Counted from the stretch's first letter, positions 25,891 to 34,997 are shown. The stretch: 64,000 nt of DNA from Neobacillus niacini (GCF_023715785.1 NZ_JAMBOX010000008.1:124001-188000), one strand, 5' to 3'. Notes: generated by a model from the letters alone, not told the origin. Program-made: numbers and translations.

Positions 25891-25924
25891 GAACCTAGAC
25901 CTAAAAAGTTTCAGATCTAGGTTC
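25891..25924 (-). terminator. Stem-loop after nucleotide-sugar dehydrogenase
   Basis: GAACCTAGA pairs with TCTAGGTTC over 9 bp with a loop of 16 nt. It is located 27 bp past the stop of the minus-strand dehydrogenase gene, directly at the edge of the PhoD remnant. The T-tract is poor. Confidence 0.5.
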
Positions 25925-25950
25925 TATACAAGACAATGACAAGGTACTTA

Positions 25951-27270
25951 TCACAATTTATAATAATGTCCTTTGAAATTCTCCACTTCTTTAAAACCGT
26001 TTTTCGTATCAAAGATGATAGTTGCGTTTGAGGCAATTTTTTCATAATCAAAATCGGTGTGATCGGTTAGTAATGCCACTACGTCAAATTCCCCAAGTTT
26101 ATCGTAATTCACCTTTTGAACGGGGATTATTTCCCCATCCAATCTGAAACTTTCAACATGAGGGTCATAAACCGCAAGATTAGCACCTAACTTTCCTAAT
26201 GATTCATAGAAACGGAAAATCGGAGATTCTCGAACATCGTCAATATCTTTCTTGTAAGCAGCACCTAAGATGGCAATTTTGCTGCCCTTCACTGTTTTAC
26301 CTTGCAAGTTTAGAATCTGCATGATTTTTTTAATAGAATAGGAATTCATTCTATCGTTAATTTCACCCGCCATTTCAATCATCTGAGTATTGAAATTGTA
26401 TTTTTTTGAATACCAAGAAAGATAATACGGGTCAACTGGTATGCAATGTCCTCCAATTCCTACACTTGGATAAAATGCCATGAAACCATATGGTTTTGTA
26501 TTGGCAGCTTCAATCACTTCCCATGGATCTAGCCCCATTTTGTCACAAATGACAGCAAGCTCATTCGCCAAGGCAATATTCACAAACCGGAATGTATTTT
26601 CAAACACCTTCGCCATTTCAGCTGCTTTCGTTGAACTGACAGGGAATACATTGCCGCCAATAAACAGTTGAGCCAGTTCCGTACATCTTTCTGTATGGCC
26701 GCCCACAATCCGCGGAGTATTTTCAATCGTATATACTTTGTTGGATGGGTCGACTCTTTCTGGAGAATAGGCTACAAAGAAATCTTCTCCAATTTTAAAT
26801 CCTCTGTCTTCCACTGATGTAACAATGATCTCTTCAGTGGTAGAAGGATAGGTTGTACTTTCAAGGACGACTAAAGAACCCGCTTTGGCATTCATCACAA
26901 TTTGGTTTGTTGCGTTTTGAATATAAGACAAATCTGGCTGCTTGTGTTCATCAATCGGCGTAGGAACACAAATAACCATGACATCAACTAAGCGAAGTTC
27001 AGAAAAGTCAGTTGTTGCTCTTATTTTCTTTTGGTTTACTAATTGTTTCAAAACATCTTCCTGGACATCGCCAATGTAATTTTGGCCTGCATTTATTCGA
27101 TTGACTTTTGTTTCATCCACATCAAAACCAATAACCGAATAACCTACTCTCGCTTTAGATACCATAGTCGGCAGACCTACATAGCCCATTCCAATCACGC
27201 CAATAACCGCATTTTTTGTCTGTAATTGAGCATATAACTGACTGTAGTTATTCAGGTCTGTTTCGGCCAT
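25951..27270 (-). CDS. Nucleotide-sugar dehydrogenase (UDP-HexNAc 6-dehydrogenase type)
   Basis: About 439 residues with the UDP-glucose/UDP-mannose dehydrogenase architecture: Rossmann motif VIGVIGMGYVGLP (about 23), a central helical domain (FENTFRFVNIALANELA, about 225) and a C-terminal domain starting near 320 (KIAILGAAYKKDIDDVRESP). The catalytic Cys is in SVGIGGHCIPVDPYYLS (about 262). That GIGGHCIPVDP loop is typical for UDP-N-acetylhexosamine 6-dehydrogenases (WbpA/WecC type) and not for UDP-glucose dehydrogenases of the HasB/TuaD kind. The ATG at 27270 has AAGGGGGG about 9 nt upstream; a longer frame to 27300 overlaps the glycosyltransferase. It would supply a HexNAc uronic acid to the adjacent polymer synthase. 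Confidence 0.88.
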   Translation of the reverse strand: MAETDLNNYSQLYAQLQTKNAVIGVIGMGYVGLPTMVSKARVGYSVIGFDVDETKVNRINAGQNYIGDVQEDVLKQLVNQKKIRATTDFSELRLVDVMVICVPTPIDEHKQPDLSYIQNATNQIVMNAKAGSLVVLESTTYPSTTEEIIVTSVEDRGFKIGEDFFVAYSPERVDPSNKVYTIENTPRIVGGHTERCTELAQLFIGGNVFPVSSTKAAEMAKVFENTFRFVNIALANELAVICDKMGLDPWEVIEAANTKPYGFMAFYPSVGIGGHCIPVDPYYLSWYSKKYNFNTQMIEMAGEINDRMNSYSIKKIMQILNLQGKTVKGSKIAILGAAYKKDIDDVRESPIFRFYESLGKLGANLAVYDPHVESFRLDGEIIPVQKVNYDKLGEFDVVALLTDHTDFDYEKIASNATIIFDTKNGFKEVENFKGHYYKL

Positions 27271-27284
27271 AGAAAAATCCCCCC

Positions 27285-28631
27285 TTATCTTGTACCCCAA
27301 GATGTTTTATTAATGGTTACTAACGCCCAAACTCGAATCGGAACTAATATGATCATATACATAAGAGCAAATATCGGAGAAAACAGATAAACCAATGGAT
27401 TTTTAAAAAAGTAATAAACACCACTAATAAAGGCAACTAGGACCATATATCCTAAAGAATATAAAACAAAAATCACGGCATATGTTTCTGTCCATTGAAG
27501 GAAAGATGCCGTTAGAGATACGGAAAAAAAGAACCACGTATATCCTTCACCAAGTAGCCACACTAACATAAACGGCTTTCTCCAAGCATGATTCAATGAG
27601 GCGATACTGAATAAATAAGTTGATTTTCCCCATCGGACTTGTTGTTTAAAAAGTTGTTTTAATTTGTTCGGTACGTCCGTCAGACACACAGCGGTGGATT
27701 GATATTTTGTCTTTCCGCCATATTTCAAGGCGATATCGGTTAACATCCGATCGTCGCCGACTTCACAAGGAACCCCAGCTACAGTCGGACTTAAAAATTC
27801 ATCCAAATGGTCCACAACCATATTGGCCCTATGCATACTTATGGCGCCAGAACAAACCAAAACAGCATTGGTAACGGATTGTGCGCCACGCCCTACTCTA
27901 AATGCTTTATCATACACTACGTCTTGCAATCGAGTTAAGAAGTTTTCTTTTGCATTTCTTGCGTTAATATGACCGACAACTGACATGACTTGATCGTCAT
28001 TAAATGGTTTTAATAACTCTCTTACGGCATCCGGGAATATATATCCATCAGAATCAACTAGCATGAAAATATCACCAGTAGCATGTGTAAATCCCCAGGC
28101 TTGTGCCGCTTTTTTCCCTTTGTTTTTTTCAAATTGATGCGTGATGATTTTAGGCAATGAAGGGTCATTTTTCGAATGAATGATTTGTGCCATTTTACTC
28201 ACTTCAACAAAAGCTGAATCATCGGTACTACCATCATCAACAAAGATAATTTCATGAATGGGATAATCTTGTTGTAGCAAACAAGCTAAACTTTTATTTA
28301 CGGATTCTATACTTTCATTGTAATTGGGGATAATAACAGATACCTTATACTCTTTCTTTGGCTCCTGTTTTGCTGGGTTATAAAAATAAGAAACAACCAC
28401 TTTTAGTAAAAGGTAGCCGAAACTTAGAGTAGAAAAAGCGCCAATCACATATTCCCATGTTTTTTCAGCCCTAACATTGACAAACACCATCCCAGTTAAG
28501 AATAGAGCATATAAAACAACAATAGTTATTCGAACAAACCAATTTTCCACCACTACAGCCGTTTTCGGTTTCTTTTTCCTTTGATGTGGCCTGAGTTGAT
28601 CATTTTCAAGTTCATTTTCTAATTGAGACAT
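27285..28631 (-). CDS. Processive family 2 glycosyltransferase (hyaluronan synthase-like)
   Basis: This 448-residue membrane protein has two N-terminal TM segments (about 30-75), a GT2 catalytic domain (about 95-330) and several C-terminal TM segments. Motifs: SVIIPNYNE, IIFVDDGSTDDS, LVDSDGYIFPDA (DxD region), GDDRMLTDIALKYG and QQVRWGKSTYLFS, the Q-x-x-R-W signature of processive synthases that extrude their own polymer. GDDR and QxxRW plus the topology match the hyaluronan synthase/NodC/chitin synthase branch. It forms an operon with a nucleotide-sugar dehydrogenase and probably makes an extracellular polysaccharide containing HexNAc-uronic acid. Exact polymer unknown. Confidence 0.86.
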   Translation of the reverse strand: MSQLENELENDQLRPHQRKKKPKTAVVVENWFVRITIVVLYALFLTGMVFVNVRAEKTWEYVIGAFSTLSFGYLLLKVVVSYFYNPAKQEPKKEYKVSVIIPNYNESIESVNKSLACLLQQDYPIHEIIFVDDGSTDDSAFVEVSKMAQIIHSKNDPSLPKIITHQFEKNKGKKAAQAWGFTHATGDIFMLVDSDGYIFPDAVRELLKPFNDDQVMSVVGHINARNAKENFLTRLQDVVYDKAFRVGRGAQSVTNAVLVCSGAISMHRANMVVDHLDEFLSPTVAGVPCEVGDDRMLTDIALKYGGKTKYQSTAVCLTDVPNKLKQLFKQQVRWGKSTYLFSIASLNHAWRKPFMLVWLLGEGYTWFFFSVSLTASFLQWTETYAVIFVLYSLGYMVLVAFISGVYYFFKNPLVYLFSPIFALMYMIILVPIRVWALVTINKTSWGTR

Positions 28632-28717
28632 CTTAATCTCCTTTCATTTACTATCTTTAAATATTTTTTTGTGATATCAATCACCGCCTCACTTTGTAAC
28701 TCTTGGTACCTTGTCAT
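28619..28717 (-). CDS. Small ORF (32 aa) overlapping the glycosyltransferase start
   Basis: An ATG preceded by an excellent RBS (AAAAAGGAGGATT, 4 nt spacing) opens a 32-codon frame starting MTRYQELQSEAVIDITKKY and ending at a TAG 13 nt inside the glycosyltransferase gene. The glycosyltransferase has its own RBS (AAAGGAG) within this frame. The overlap suggests translational coupling. The peptide is amphipathic-looking and charged with no TM segment. It has no recognised family, and may be a leader peptide or a real small protein. The rest of the gap 28718-29022 holds no clear feature. Confidence 0.5.
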   Translation of the reverse strand: MTRYQELQSEAVIDITKKYLKIVNERRLRCLN

Positions 28718-29022
28718 AATCCTCCTTTTTCATCAGTTAGTGCATCCTATGTAAATGCATCATTTTTGAAATGGGCAAGTGTTGAGAAAAGGAGTTAACG
28801 GTAGGAAAGTAATACGAACATATTATACGTGCATAATTTAGTCCTAGATTTAACGGGTTCTTTCGTCGGAGAGAATGTAAGATTTTTGGCGGTAAATAAC
28901 TAAAAAGGAAAAGGGGTGTCGTTGTCTTTTTAGAAGCTAATTCAACAAATATACTGCTTTTGGGTAAAATACAGTTGTATTCTCATTAAGGATAGACAGA
29001 TAAAATTTCGGAGGGCCTTAGT

Positions 29023-30171
29023 ATGAAACATTTTACAGAAGAAGAAAAGATAAAGATTTTATCTGACATGATCGCGATTAAATCTGTTAATGAAAACGAA
29101 ATCGAAGTGGCAAATTACTTGAAGGATTTATTTGCCCAATACGGCATTGAATCGAAAATTGTTCCAGTTACAGACACTCGCGTTAACTTAGTGGCTGAAA
29201 TTGGAAGCGGGAGACCAGTCATTGGCGTTTCCGGCCATATGGATGTCGTTTCTCCTGGTGATGAAAGCGAGTGGACTTCGGATCCGTTCACATTGACAGA
29301 AAGAGACGGAAAATTATACGGACGTGGAACAAATGACATGAAAGCAGGTTTAGTGAACCTTGCTTTAGTGATGATTGAACTCAAAGAAAATAATGAACTA
29401 ACAAATGGTACTGTCCGTTTTATGGCAACGACTGGTGAAGAGGTCGGTGGTGCAGGTTCTAAAAAATTATACGAAGAAGGCTATATGGAGGATGTAGATT
29501 ATCTGTGGGTCGCAGAACCTTCTCATGACACGATTATTTACTCTCACAAAGGATCACTTAACTTGCGTGTAACGTCTATTGGTGAAGCAGCACACAGTTC
29601 TATGCCTGACCAAGGTTATAACGCGATTAATCCACTGATGGAATATCTATTAGAACTAAACGAAAAATTGAATGGCGATGATCGTAAAAATGAAGTTCTA
29701 GATAAATTGGTTATGAGTACAACTATTTTTCATGCAGGGAACCAAGTAAACTCTGTTCCAGAAAAAGCCGTAGCTGAAATAAACGTGCGTACAATTCCAG
29801 AATTTGATAACGATGAAGTAATGGACTTATTCAACACAACAGCTAAAAAGTACAATAAAGAAGGCTCTACTATTCATGTTGAAGTGACCATGTCATTACC
29901 AAGTGTTTCCACTTCTGGACAATCTGAAATGGTTGATCTTGCGAAAGAACTCGGTAAAAAACATTTAGATTTAGACATTTCTGTTAAAGGTTCGCCAGGG
30001 GTGACGGATGCATCAAACTTATTACGAGGTAAAGATGACAACTTTCCATTCATGATGTTTGGTCCAGGCGAAACAAAAATGGCACACAAAACAGATGAAT
30101 ATGTCTACAAAGATTACTACTTTGCATTCTTCGAAATCTATAAAGAGTTAGTTTTAGGATTATCGAAATAA
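29023..30171 (+). CDS. M20 family metallopeptidase (ArgE/DapE-like)
   Basis: This 382-residue protein has the M20 fold: metal ligands His in VSGHMDVVSPGD (about 71), Asp in YGRGTNDMKAGLV (about 105), Glu-Glu in ATTGEEVGGAGS (about 138), a further acidic ligand in WVAEPSHD (about 165) and the C-terminal His in KMAHKTDEYV (about 353). The dimerisation domain spans about 175-290, with AAHSSMPDQGYNAI. Members hydrolyse N-acyl amino acids or small peptides (acetylornithine, succinyl-diaminopimelate). RBS GGAGGG precedes the ATG. It is a single-gene unit with its own terminator. Substrate unresolved. Confidence 0.9.
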   Translation: MKHFTEEEKIKILSDMIAIKSVNENEIEVANYLKDLFAQYGIESKIVPVTDTRVNLVAEIGSGRPVIGVSGHMDVVSPGDESEWTSDPFTLTERDGKLYGRGTNDMKAGLVNLALVMIELKENNELTNGTVRFMATTGEEVGGAGSKKLYEEGYMEDVDYLWVAEPSHDTIIYSHKGSLNLRVTSIGEAAHSSMPDQGYNAINPLMEYLLELNEKLNGDDRKNEVLDKLVMSTTIFHAGNQVNSVPEKAVAEINVRTIPEFDNDEVMDLFNTTAKKYNKEGSTIHVEVTMSLPSVSTSGQSEMVDLAKELGKKHLDLDISVKGSPGVTDASNLLRGKDDNFPFMMFGPGETKMAHKTDEYVYKDYYFAFFEIYKELVLGLSK

Positions 30172-30193
30172 AAAGAGATTTTTTAAACAATAA

Positions 30194-30231
30194 AGAGATG
30201 ACTACCTTTTTTAGTGGTTATCTCTTTTGCT
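30194..30231 (+). terminator. Terminator of M20 peptidase gene
   Basis: AAAGAGATGACTACC and GTGGTTATCTCTTT pair around a T-rich loop and are followed by TTGC. It lies about 20 bp past the stop. Confidence 0.75.
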
Positions 30232-30288
30232 TTGGTTTTTATTTAACCCTCAAGCCGAACGTTAATCATGTGATGGGACAGAAAGAAT

Positions 30289-30326
30289 GGGGTCAGTCTT
30301 CCAAATTGGAACAGGAGACTGACCCC
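30289..30326. repeat. GGGGTCAGTCT hairpin element
   Basis: GGGGTCAGTCTTCC pairs with GGAGACTGACCCC with an imperfect tip. It is a long intergenic hairpin of the sort found repeatedly in Bacillus genomes; its arm differs from the two other hairpin families in this window. It lies between convergent genes. Confidence 0.65.
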
Positions 30327-30362
30327 GAGAATCATATTTGCTTGCTTTAAACCACATATTTG

Positions 30363-31013
30363 CTATTTCTTTTTCTGCCGATATAAATCAACAGATTTAT
30401 ACCCCTGTGACAGGATATCGACCATTTGTTCGAGGCGTTTTTCCCGTGTTTGCTGCTGTGTGGCAGAAAATAGATAGCGGGCCCAACCCTTTTGGTAGCC
30501 TGGTGTTAACTCCTTATATAATCTTAGTTCATTGGGATGATCAGCTAAAAGCTTTTCAATATCTTTAACATGCTCCTCATAATCGGCAACAGACTGACTT
30601 GGAGCGGATGACTTTTTCGTTTTCCTTGCTTCACGCTTCAATCCGACGACAGTGAATACATCATCCATTCCCACCATCCGCGAGAATTTCAAATCGCTAT
30701 CTTCAACATAACCATCCTCATCCACCTTTAGTGCTGGAAAAATCTCATCTCTGTGGATGAACGTTTCGTACCGCTTGTTCCCTTTTTTCGGATAAGCAAA
30801 AAATAAGTACCCTTTTTCAAGCAATAGCTGTTCCTTGATCACCCTTTGTGTATAGTCCACCATTTGCTCTAGCGTTTCGATAAAAATAAAGATCCCATCA
30901 TGATTTCCTGATAAATTCTTCTGATCGTCATTAAACAAATCATAGTCATCCGGCTGATTCAGCACTGCCATATTCCGATACTTACCCAGATTTAATTTAT
31001 CAATAATGGTCAT
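30363..31013 (-). CDS. YdeI/OmpD-associated family protein
   Basis: This 216-residue soluble protein has the YdeI/OmdA C-terminal region: ELTPGYQKGWARYLFSATQ (about 166-184) followed by RLEQMVDILSQG, the signature of the family. Family members have been linked to protection from stress or bacteriocins, but the biochemical role is unknown. The N-terminal half (YRNMAVLNQPDDYDLF) resembles the usual partner domain. It lies 28 bp downstream of a GNAT gene on the same strand, probably co-transcribed. Confidence 0.8.
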   Translation of the reverse strand: MTIIDKLNLGKYRNMAVLNQPDDYDLFNDDQKNLSGNHDGIFIFIETLEQMVDYTQRVIKEQLLLEKGYLFFAYPKKGNKRYETFIHRDEIFPALKVDEDGYVEDSDLKFSRMVGMDDVFTVVGLKREARKTKKSSAPSQSVADYEEHVKDIEKLLADHPNELRLYKELTPGYQKGWARYLFSATQQQTREKRLEQMVDILSQGYKSVDLYRQKKK

Positions 31014-31041
31014 CCTTCTACCCCTTCCTTAAACCGGAAAT

Positions 31042-31653
31042 TTAACAATCTTCAATAGTGGAAAGAACCTTGGCCAGGATCTGTTCTCTATTTTTCACGT
31101 CGATATGTATCTCTTCGAAAGCCTCAGCTATCGCTTCTCGAATCAACTTACTTGATAATTTCTGAAGGTCAGATGAGGCCTTAAAAAATAGGTACATCGG
31201 AAACCCACCATTGCTTGTCGGAAATTCATACCCAACCTCCAGCTTTTTGGCACCCAATCTTTCATAAAAGTGGATTCTCCTTAGCTGGTTGTTTTTATTT
31301 TCACCTTCAACAGGTATTTCCACCTCGAAAAATAAGCCCAGCCCATCCTGTTTATATTGTGCTAAGTGGTTTAATAAAATGGCCCCATACCCTTTATTCC
31401 GAAACTCTTTATTAACAGCCATATAATCGAGCCAAATGGCATTTACCTGCTCTAATTCATAAATAAACGCATACCCAACCAACTCATTATTGTTCCTTTG
31501 TTTCGCCACCAGCAATTTATATTTCTTTTTAGAAAGTAAGAATTCAAGCTGGTCGTAGGTTTTTCGTTCTTCGATGGGAAAGTCTTTCGCAAATAATTGA
31601 TAGACATTCTTTAGTTCGTTTATTCCACCGTCCACTATGTAAAGATCAGCCAA
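31042..31653 (-). CDS. GNAT family N-acetyltransferase
   Basis: This 203-residue protein has the GNAT acetyl-CoA site: IWLDYMAVNKEFRNKGYGAILLNHL split over about 72-97, with the R/Q-x-x-G-x-G/A loop as RNKGYGA. The later segment HFYERLGAKKLEVGYEFP is the usual strand 6-7 region. The acceptor substrate cannot be predicted. Confidence 0.88.
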   Translation of the reverse strand: MADLYIVDGGINELKNVYQLFAKDFPIEERKTYDQLEFLLSKKKYKLLVAKQRNNNELVGYAFIYELEQVNAIWLDYMAVNKEFRNKGYGAILLNHLAQYKQDGLGLFFEVEIPVEGENKNNQLRRIHFYERLGAKKLEVGYEFPTSNGGFPMYLFFKASSDLQKLSSKLIREAIAEAFEEIHIDVKNREQILAKVLSTIEDC

Positions 31654-31747
31654 CTTTTACTCGACCTCCATCCTCATTTTGGTCCTTAACTAAATCAAAA
31701 CGAACATAATCTTCTGTTGTTTATTTTAATTTACCACAAATTAGAGT

Positions 31748-31811
31748 CCATGGGGATGGTTCTGCTGGCTTTTCAGACACTGGAAAAGTGCCATAAGAAC
31801 TGTCCTCGTGG
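31748..31811. repeat. Dispersed hairpin element, ATGGGGA family (second copy)
   Basis: CCATGGGGATGGTTCTGCTGGC opposes GCCATAAGAACTGTCCTCGTGG with an inner TTTTC/GAAAA stem. Arms follow the same order as in the element at 16778. It lies 2 bp past the stop of the ABC ATPase and so may terminate that operon. Confidence 0.65.
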
Positions 31812-31812
31812 T

Positions 31813-32580
31813 TCAAAATCCATTTTCCACTAGCCATTTCATAAGGCTTTCTTCTCTTTGCTTCATATTCTCATACTGCGGATCATACTTACTCATTTTT
31901 TTCTGTGCAACAATCGTTCCATCTACCATAAACAATATTCTTTCGGTTTTGGCTGCCACCTTTACATCATGCGTAACGAGCATGACGGTTGTCCCGTTTT
32001 TATTAATTTCTGCAAGAATGGACATAATTTCTTCTGTCGATTTGGAATCTAATGCTCCGGTCGGTTCGTCGCCAAATAGGATATTCGGGTCATTGATCAA
32101 GGCTCTGCAGATGCCGACTCTCTGCAGTTGCCCGCCAGAGCCTTGGGTGATCGTATGATTGGCAAGCTTCTCAATTCCCGTCACTTCCATCAGCTTTCTT
32201 GCTTTTTCATACACCTCATTTTTATCCGCATCTTTTGAAACAAGAGCAGGAAACATCACATTGTCAATCAAGGATAGATTTTTTAATAGATTAATATCTT
32301 GAAAAATAAATCCCATATTTTTCAAACGAAGCTGGGCCAGTTCTTCTTCCTTCATGCTGCCGATTTCACTGCCTTTGATTTTCACACTGCCGGAAGAAAT
32401 GCGATCCATTCCGCTCACATTGTACAACAGTGTCGATTTCCCGCTTCCAGATGGCCCCATGACCGATACGAATTCTCCTTCTGCTATATCCAGGTTGATG
32501 TCCTTCAAGATATGAAGCTCATTGTCATTTCCCAATGCCACTTTTTTGTTCATCTTTTTTGCTTCTACTATATGGCTCAT
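31813..32580 (-). CDS. ABC transporter ATP-binding protein (MacB/BceA-like)
   Basis: This 255-residue ATPase has Walker A GPSGSGKST (about 41-49), Q-loop FIFQDINLL, signature SGGQLQR (about 147, preceded by QG), Walker B ILFGDEPTGALD and the H-loop VTHD. The GDEPTGALDSKS wording is typical of the LolD/MacB/BceA group that energises FtsX-type permeases. It lies 30 bp downstream of the permease gene. Such systems export peptides or macrolides, or sense peptide antibiotics; no two-component system is adjacent, which argues against a classical Bce module. Confidence 0.93.
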   Translation of the reverse strand: MSHIVEAKKMNKKVALGNDNELHILKDINLDIAEGEFVSVMGPSGSGKSTLLYNVSGMDRISSGSVKIKGSEIGSMKEEELAQLRLKNMGFIFQDINLLKNLSLIDNVMFPALVSKDADKNEVYEKARKLMEVTGIEKLANHTITQGSGGQLQRVGICRALINDPNILFGDEPTGALDSKSTEEIMSILAEINKNGTTVMLVTHDVKVAAKTERILFMVDGTIVAQKKMSKYDPQYENMKQREESLMKWLVENGF

Positions 32581-32610
32581 CTATATCCCTCCCATCCCTT
32601 TTTAGTACTG

Positions 32611-34965
32611 TTAACTTCTTAAAACGACGGATAAATCACCTTTTACGGCTACTTTACAGGACACAACGATCGTCCATCCAACGGCGCACATCAGCACTAA
32701 CGGACAGAGCAGCCAGGTCTGCCAGATAATATGGACAAACTCTATTTTTGCCGCTCCTAAAGAGGACATGGCCATACTTACTAGAAACTCCCCTGCATAA
32801 TTCGAAACCAGCGTGCCGAGTATGATTCCCGCTGCCAGGACCATCATCGTTCCTGCCATATATTGATGACTAATTTGCTTTGACGTTAATCCCACGCTTC
32901 GCATGATGGCAATCTGTGACATATCCTTTGATAATATCATTCGCAGGAATAATACAGTGATCAATACAGCTAGGATAACGGCGATTGCGATTCCGCCTAT
33001 CACCACTATGCTCATCTGTTCAATCAGATTTCCAAGCGTCTGCTCCGTATATTCTTTGATACCATTTACCTGCGCAGCATCGTAAGTATTTTGGTAGTAA
33101 TTCATTTTTTCACGAATATCCACGCCCGGGGCCAAATCCATGCTCACAATATACCAAAGAACGGCCTCTTCATTTACCCCAAGACTATTATGTGCCTTTG
33201 CTGTTTTTCCCCCATTTGTTATATCCTGATAAATACCGGTAACGGATAAAATTCGCTCCTTCCCGCCAACCTTGACGGTTACTTTATCTCCTACTTTCTT
33301 GTTTAATCCGCCTTTTGCGGCATTGGCAAAGGATAGCGAGATTTCTCCCATACCTTGGGGTGCTCTGCCTTGCAAATAGTTTAATGGAAATACCGAGAAA
33401 TCTCCGGTTTCAATATTTATATTGTCCCATGTGCCTTCCTCATTTTTCACCTGATAAGAACTAGTGATGTACGCCGCATACTTTTCAATATCCGAATCAT
33501 TCTGCAGTTCCACCTGCAGTCTTTTAAATTCTTCTGTAATCCGATCAGTCCTTCGAAGATCAATTCTCATGTCGGATTTTCCTATTCCCATGTATGTAGA
33601 AAATTTTGGTGAATTCATGGTGTTATAAATATTGACTGGGAGAATGACAATAAACGTACATACGATAAAAATAACAAACAGCAGCCTGTATAATTTGAAT
33701 CGTTTCCATACATCCCTTAAGCCCATGTAAATAGTGGTGCTGAAGAATTTGTTCTTTAGCAGCGGGAAACTGTATTTTCGAGTCTTTCCGCGCTCCATAG
33801 AATCTCTCCGTAACGCTTCCACCGCAGAAATCTTATCGATTCTTTTCAGTACTTGCTGGCAGTACAGCACAATCAGGAAATAGACAAGTAATGGAGCGAT
33901 AAGTGATAGGGCATATTGTAAGCTGCCTGATAAATCGGAAGATAGGTAAAGTCTCATATGACCGTTTATCAGATTTACCGCTGCAAAGGACATCAGATAA
34001 CCGATCATACCGGCTGCTGCGGAGATAACTCTGTATTTGTTAAGATAGACCTTTTTTATATCCTTTTTGGATATCCCCATTGCTTTCATAACACCGATTT
34101 CTCTCATATCTTCATCAATCGCTGCTAGAAATGTAAGTCTAATACAAAGCGAAGCAATCACAATAAGCAGAATACTAATAAATAGAATGACAATCGCAAC
34201 GGCCATATCTGACATGGCATTAAACATCGCAAATATCTTTCCTTCAATGATCGGACCGTTTGCCGGAAGACCCGCTTCGATATAGGCAGCCTGGACTGAA
34301 GCAGGATCCCCGTTTTCGTAGAGCTTGAATTCGATCAGATACTCCAGTTCCCCTGCCTGCGTTTCGAGCATTACATCATAGTCACTCTGATTGATCACAA
34401 ACCGTTTCGAAGAAGTGAGGGAAGAGTTCATCTCAAAATCTCTTGCATAATCTGAAATGATAAACTCTTTCTCATAGCTGCCGCTTTTCAACGTAATCGG
34501 ATCACCTATTTTTAAATCGTGTTTTTCCATGAAATAGATGGGAACGGCAACGAAGCCTTCCTTTACATCCAGCTTTTCATTATTCAGATCCAATATAAAA
34601 TCAAATTTCTTATTCTGTACAACAAATGAAATATCCTGTATCGTCCCACCCATCGTTTCATTTTGGCCAAAATGAATATGGCTTCCATCCATATTCTGAA
34701 GGACCATCGTCTCCTGCTTCGCGATATGGTCACGGTATTGTTCTGTGAATTGGTCGATGTCTTCCTGGTCATATTCACCGGCATGCATCACCGTCATATC
34801 AGCCGGTACGGCGCTCTCCTTAAGATTCGACAGCGACTGAATCAGATTGGCAATGTTATTTGTAGCACTGGCTGCCAAAATAACGGCCATCGTGATAAAT
34901 ACAAATACTGTTATCGTGACAATTTTGTTTCTGAGAAAATCATTCTTGACTATTTTCAAAAACAT
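32611..34965 (-). CDS. FtsX-like ABC transporter permease
   Basis: About 784 residues, with a first TM segment at 18-38, a large extracytoplasmic region (about 40-255), three TM segments (about 260-370), a central TM near 425, a second extracytoplasmic region (about 450-640) and three final TM segments. This is the duplicated FtsX/MacB_PCD layout. The second FtsX domain contains MILSKDMSQIAIMRSVGLTS in the coupling region, and the first has EDMREIGVMKAMGIS. I use ATG 34965, with GGAGGAGG upstream, in place of the in-frame ATG 34986. Partner of the ATPase that follows. Confidence 0.9.
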   Translation of the reverse strand: MFLKIVKNDFLRNKIVTITVFVFITMAVILAASATNNIANLIQSLSNLKESAVPADMTVMHAGEYDQEDIDQFTEQYRDHIAKQETMVLQNMDGSHIHFGQNETMGGTIQDISFVVQNKKFDFILDLNNEKLDVKEGFVAVPIYFMEKHDLKIGDPITLKSGSYEKEFIISDYARDFEMNSSLTSSKRFVINQSDYDVMLETQAGELEYLIEFKLYENGDPASVQAAYIEAGLPANGPIIEGKIFAMFNAMSDMAVAIVILFISILLIVIASLCIRLTFLAAIDEDMREIGVMKAMGISKKDIKKVYLNKYRVISAAAGMIGYLMSFAAVNLINGHMRLYLSSDLSGSLQYALSLIAPLLVYFLIVLYCQQVLKRIDKISAVEALRRDSMERGKTRKYSFPLLKNKFFSTTIYMGLRDVWKRFKLYRLLFVIFIVCTFIVILPVNIYNTMNSPKFSTYMGIGKSDMRIDLRRTDRITEEFKRLQVELQNDSDIEKYAAYITSSYQVKNEEGTWDNINIETGDFSVFPLNYLQGRAPQGMGEISLSFANAAKGGLNKKVGDKVTVKVGGKERILSVTGIYQDITNGGKTAKAHNSLGVNEEAVLWYIVSMDLAPGVDIREKMNYYQNTYDAAQVNGIKEYTEQTLGNLIEQMSIVVIGGIAIAVILAVLITVLFLRMILSKDMSQIAIMRSVGLTSKQISHQYMAGTMMVLAAGIILGTLVSNYAGEFLVSMAMSSLGAAKIEFVHIIWQTWLLCPLVLMCAVGWTIVVSCKVAVKGDLSVVLRS

Positions 34966-34997
34966 GATAATTCCTCCTCCCTGCATCGATCATTTTT

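Noticed and set aside
25951-28631. Calling the pair hasA-hasB (hyaluronan synthesis)
   Set aside because: The dehydrogenase loop GIGGHCIPVDP is of the UDP-HexNAc type, so hyaluronan cannot be claimed.
31813-34965. BceAB-type bacitracin resistance module
   Set aside because: No BceRS-like two-component system is adjacent, and the permease has the two-FtsX-domain MacB-like layout, so substrate or resistance cannot be assigned.
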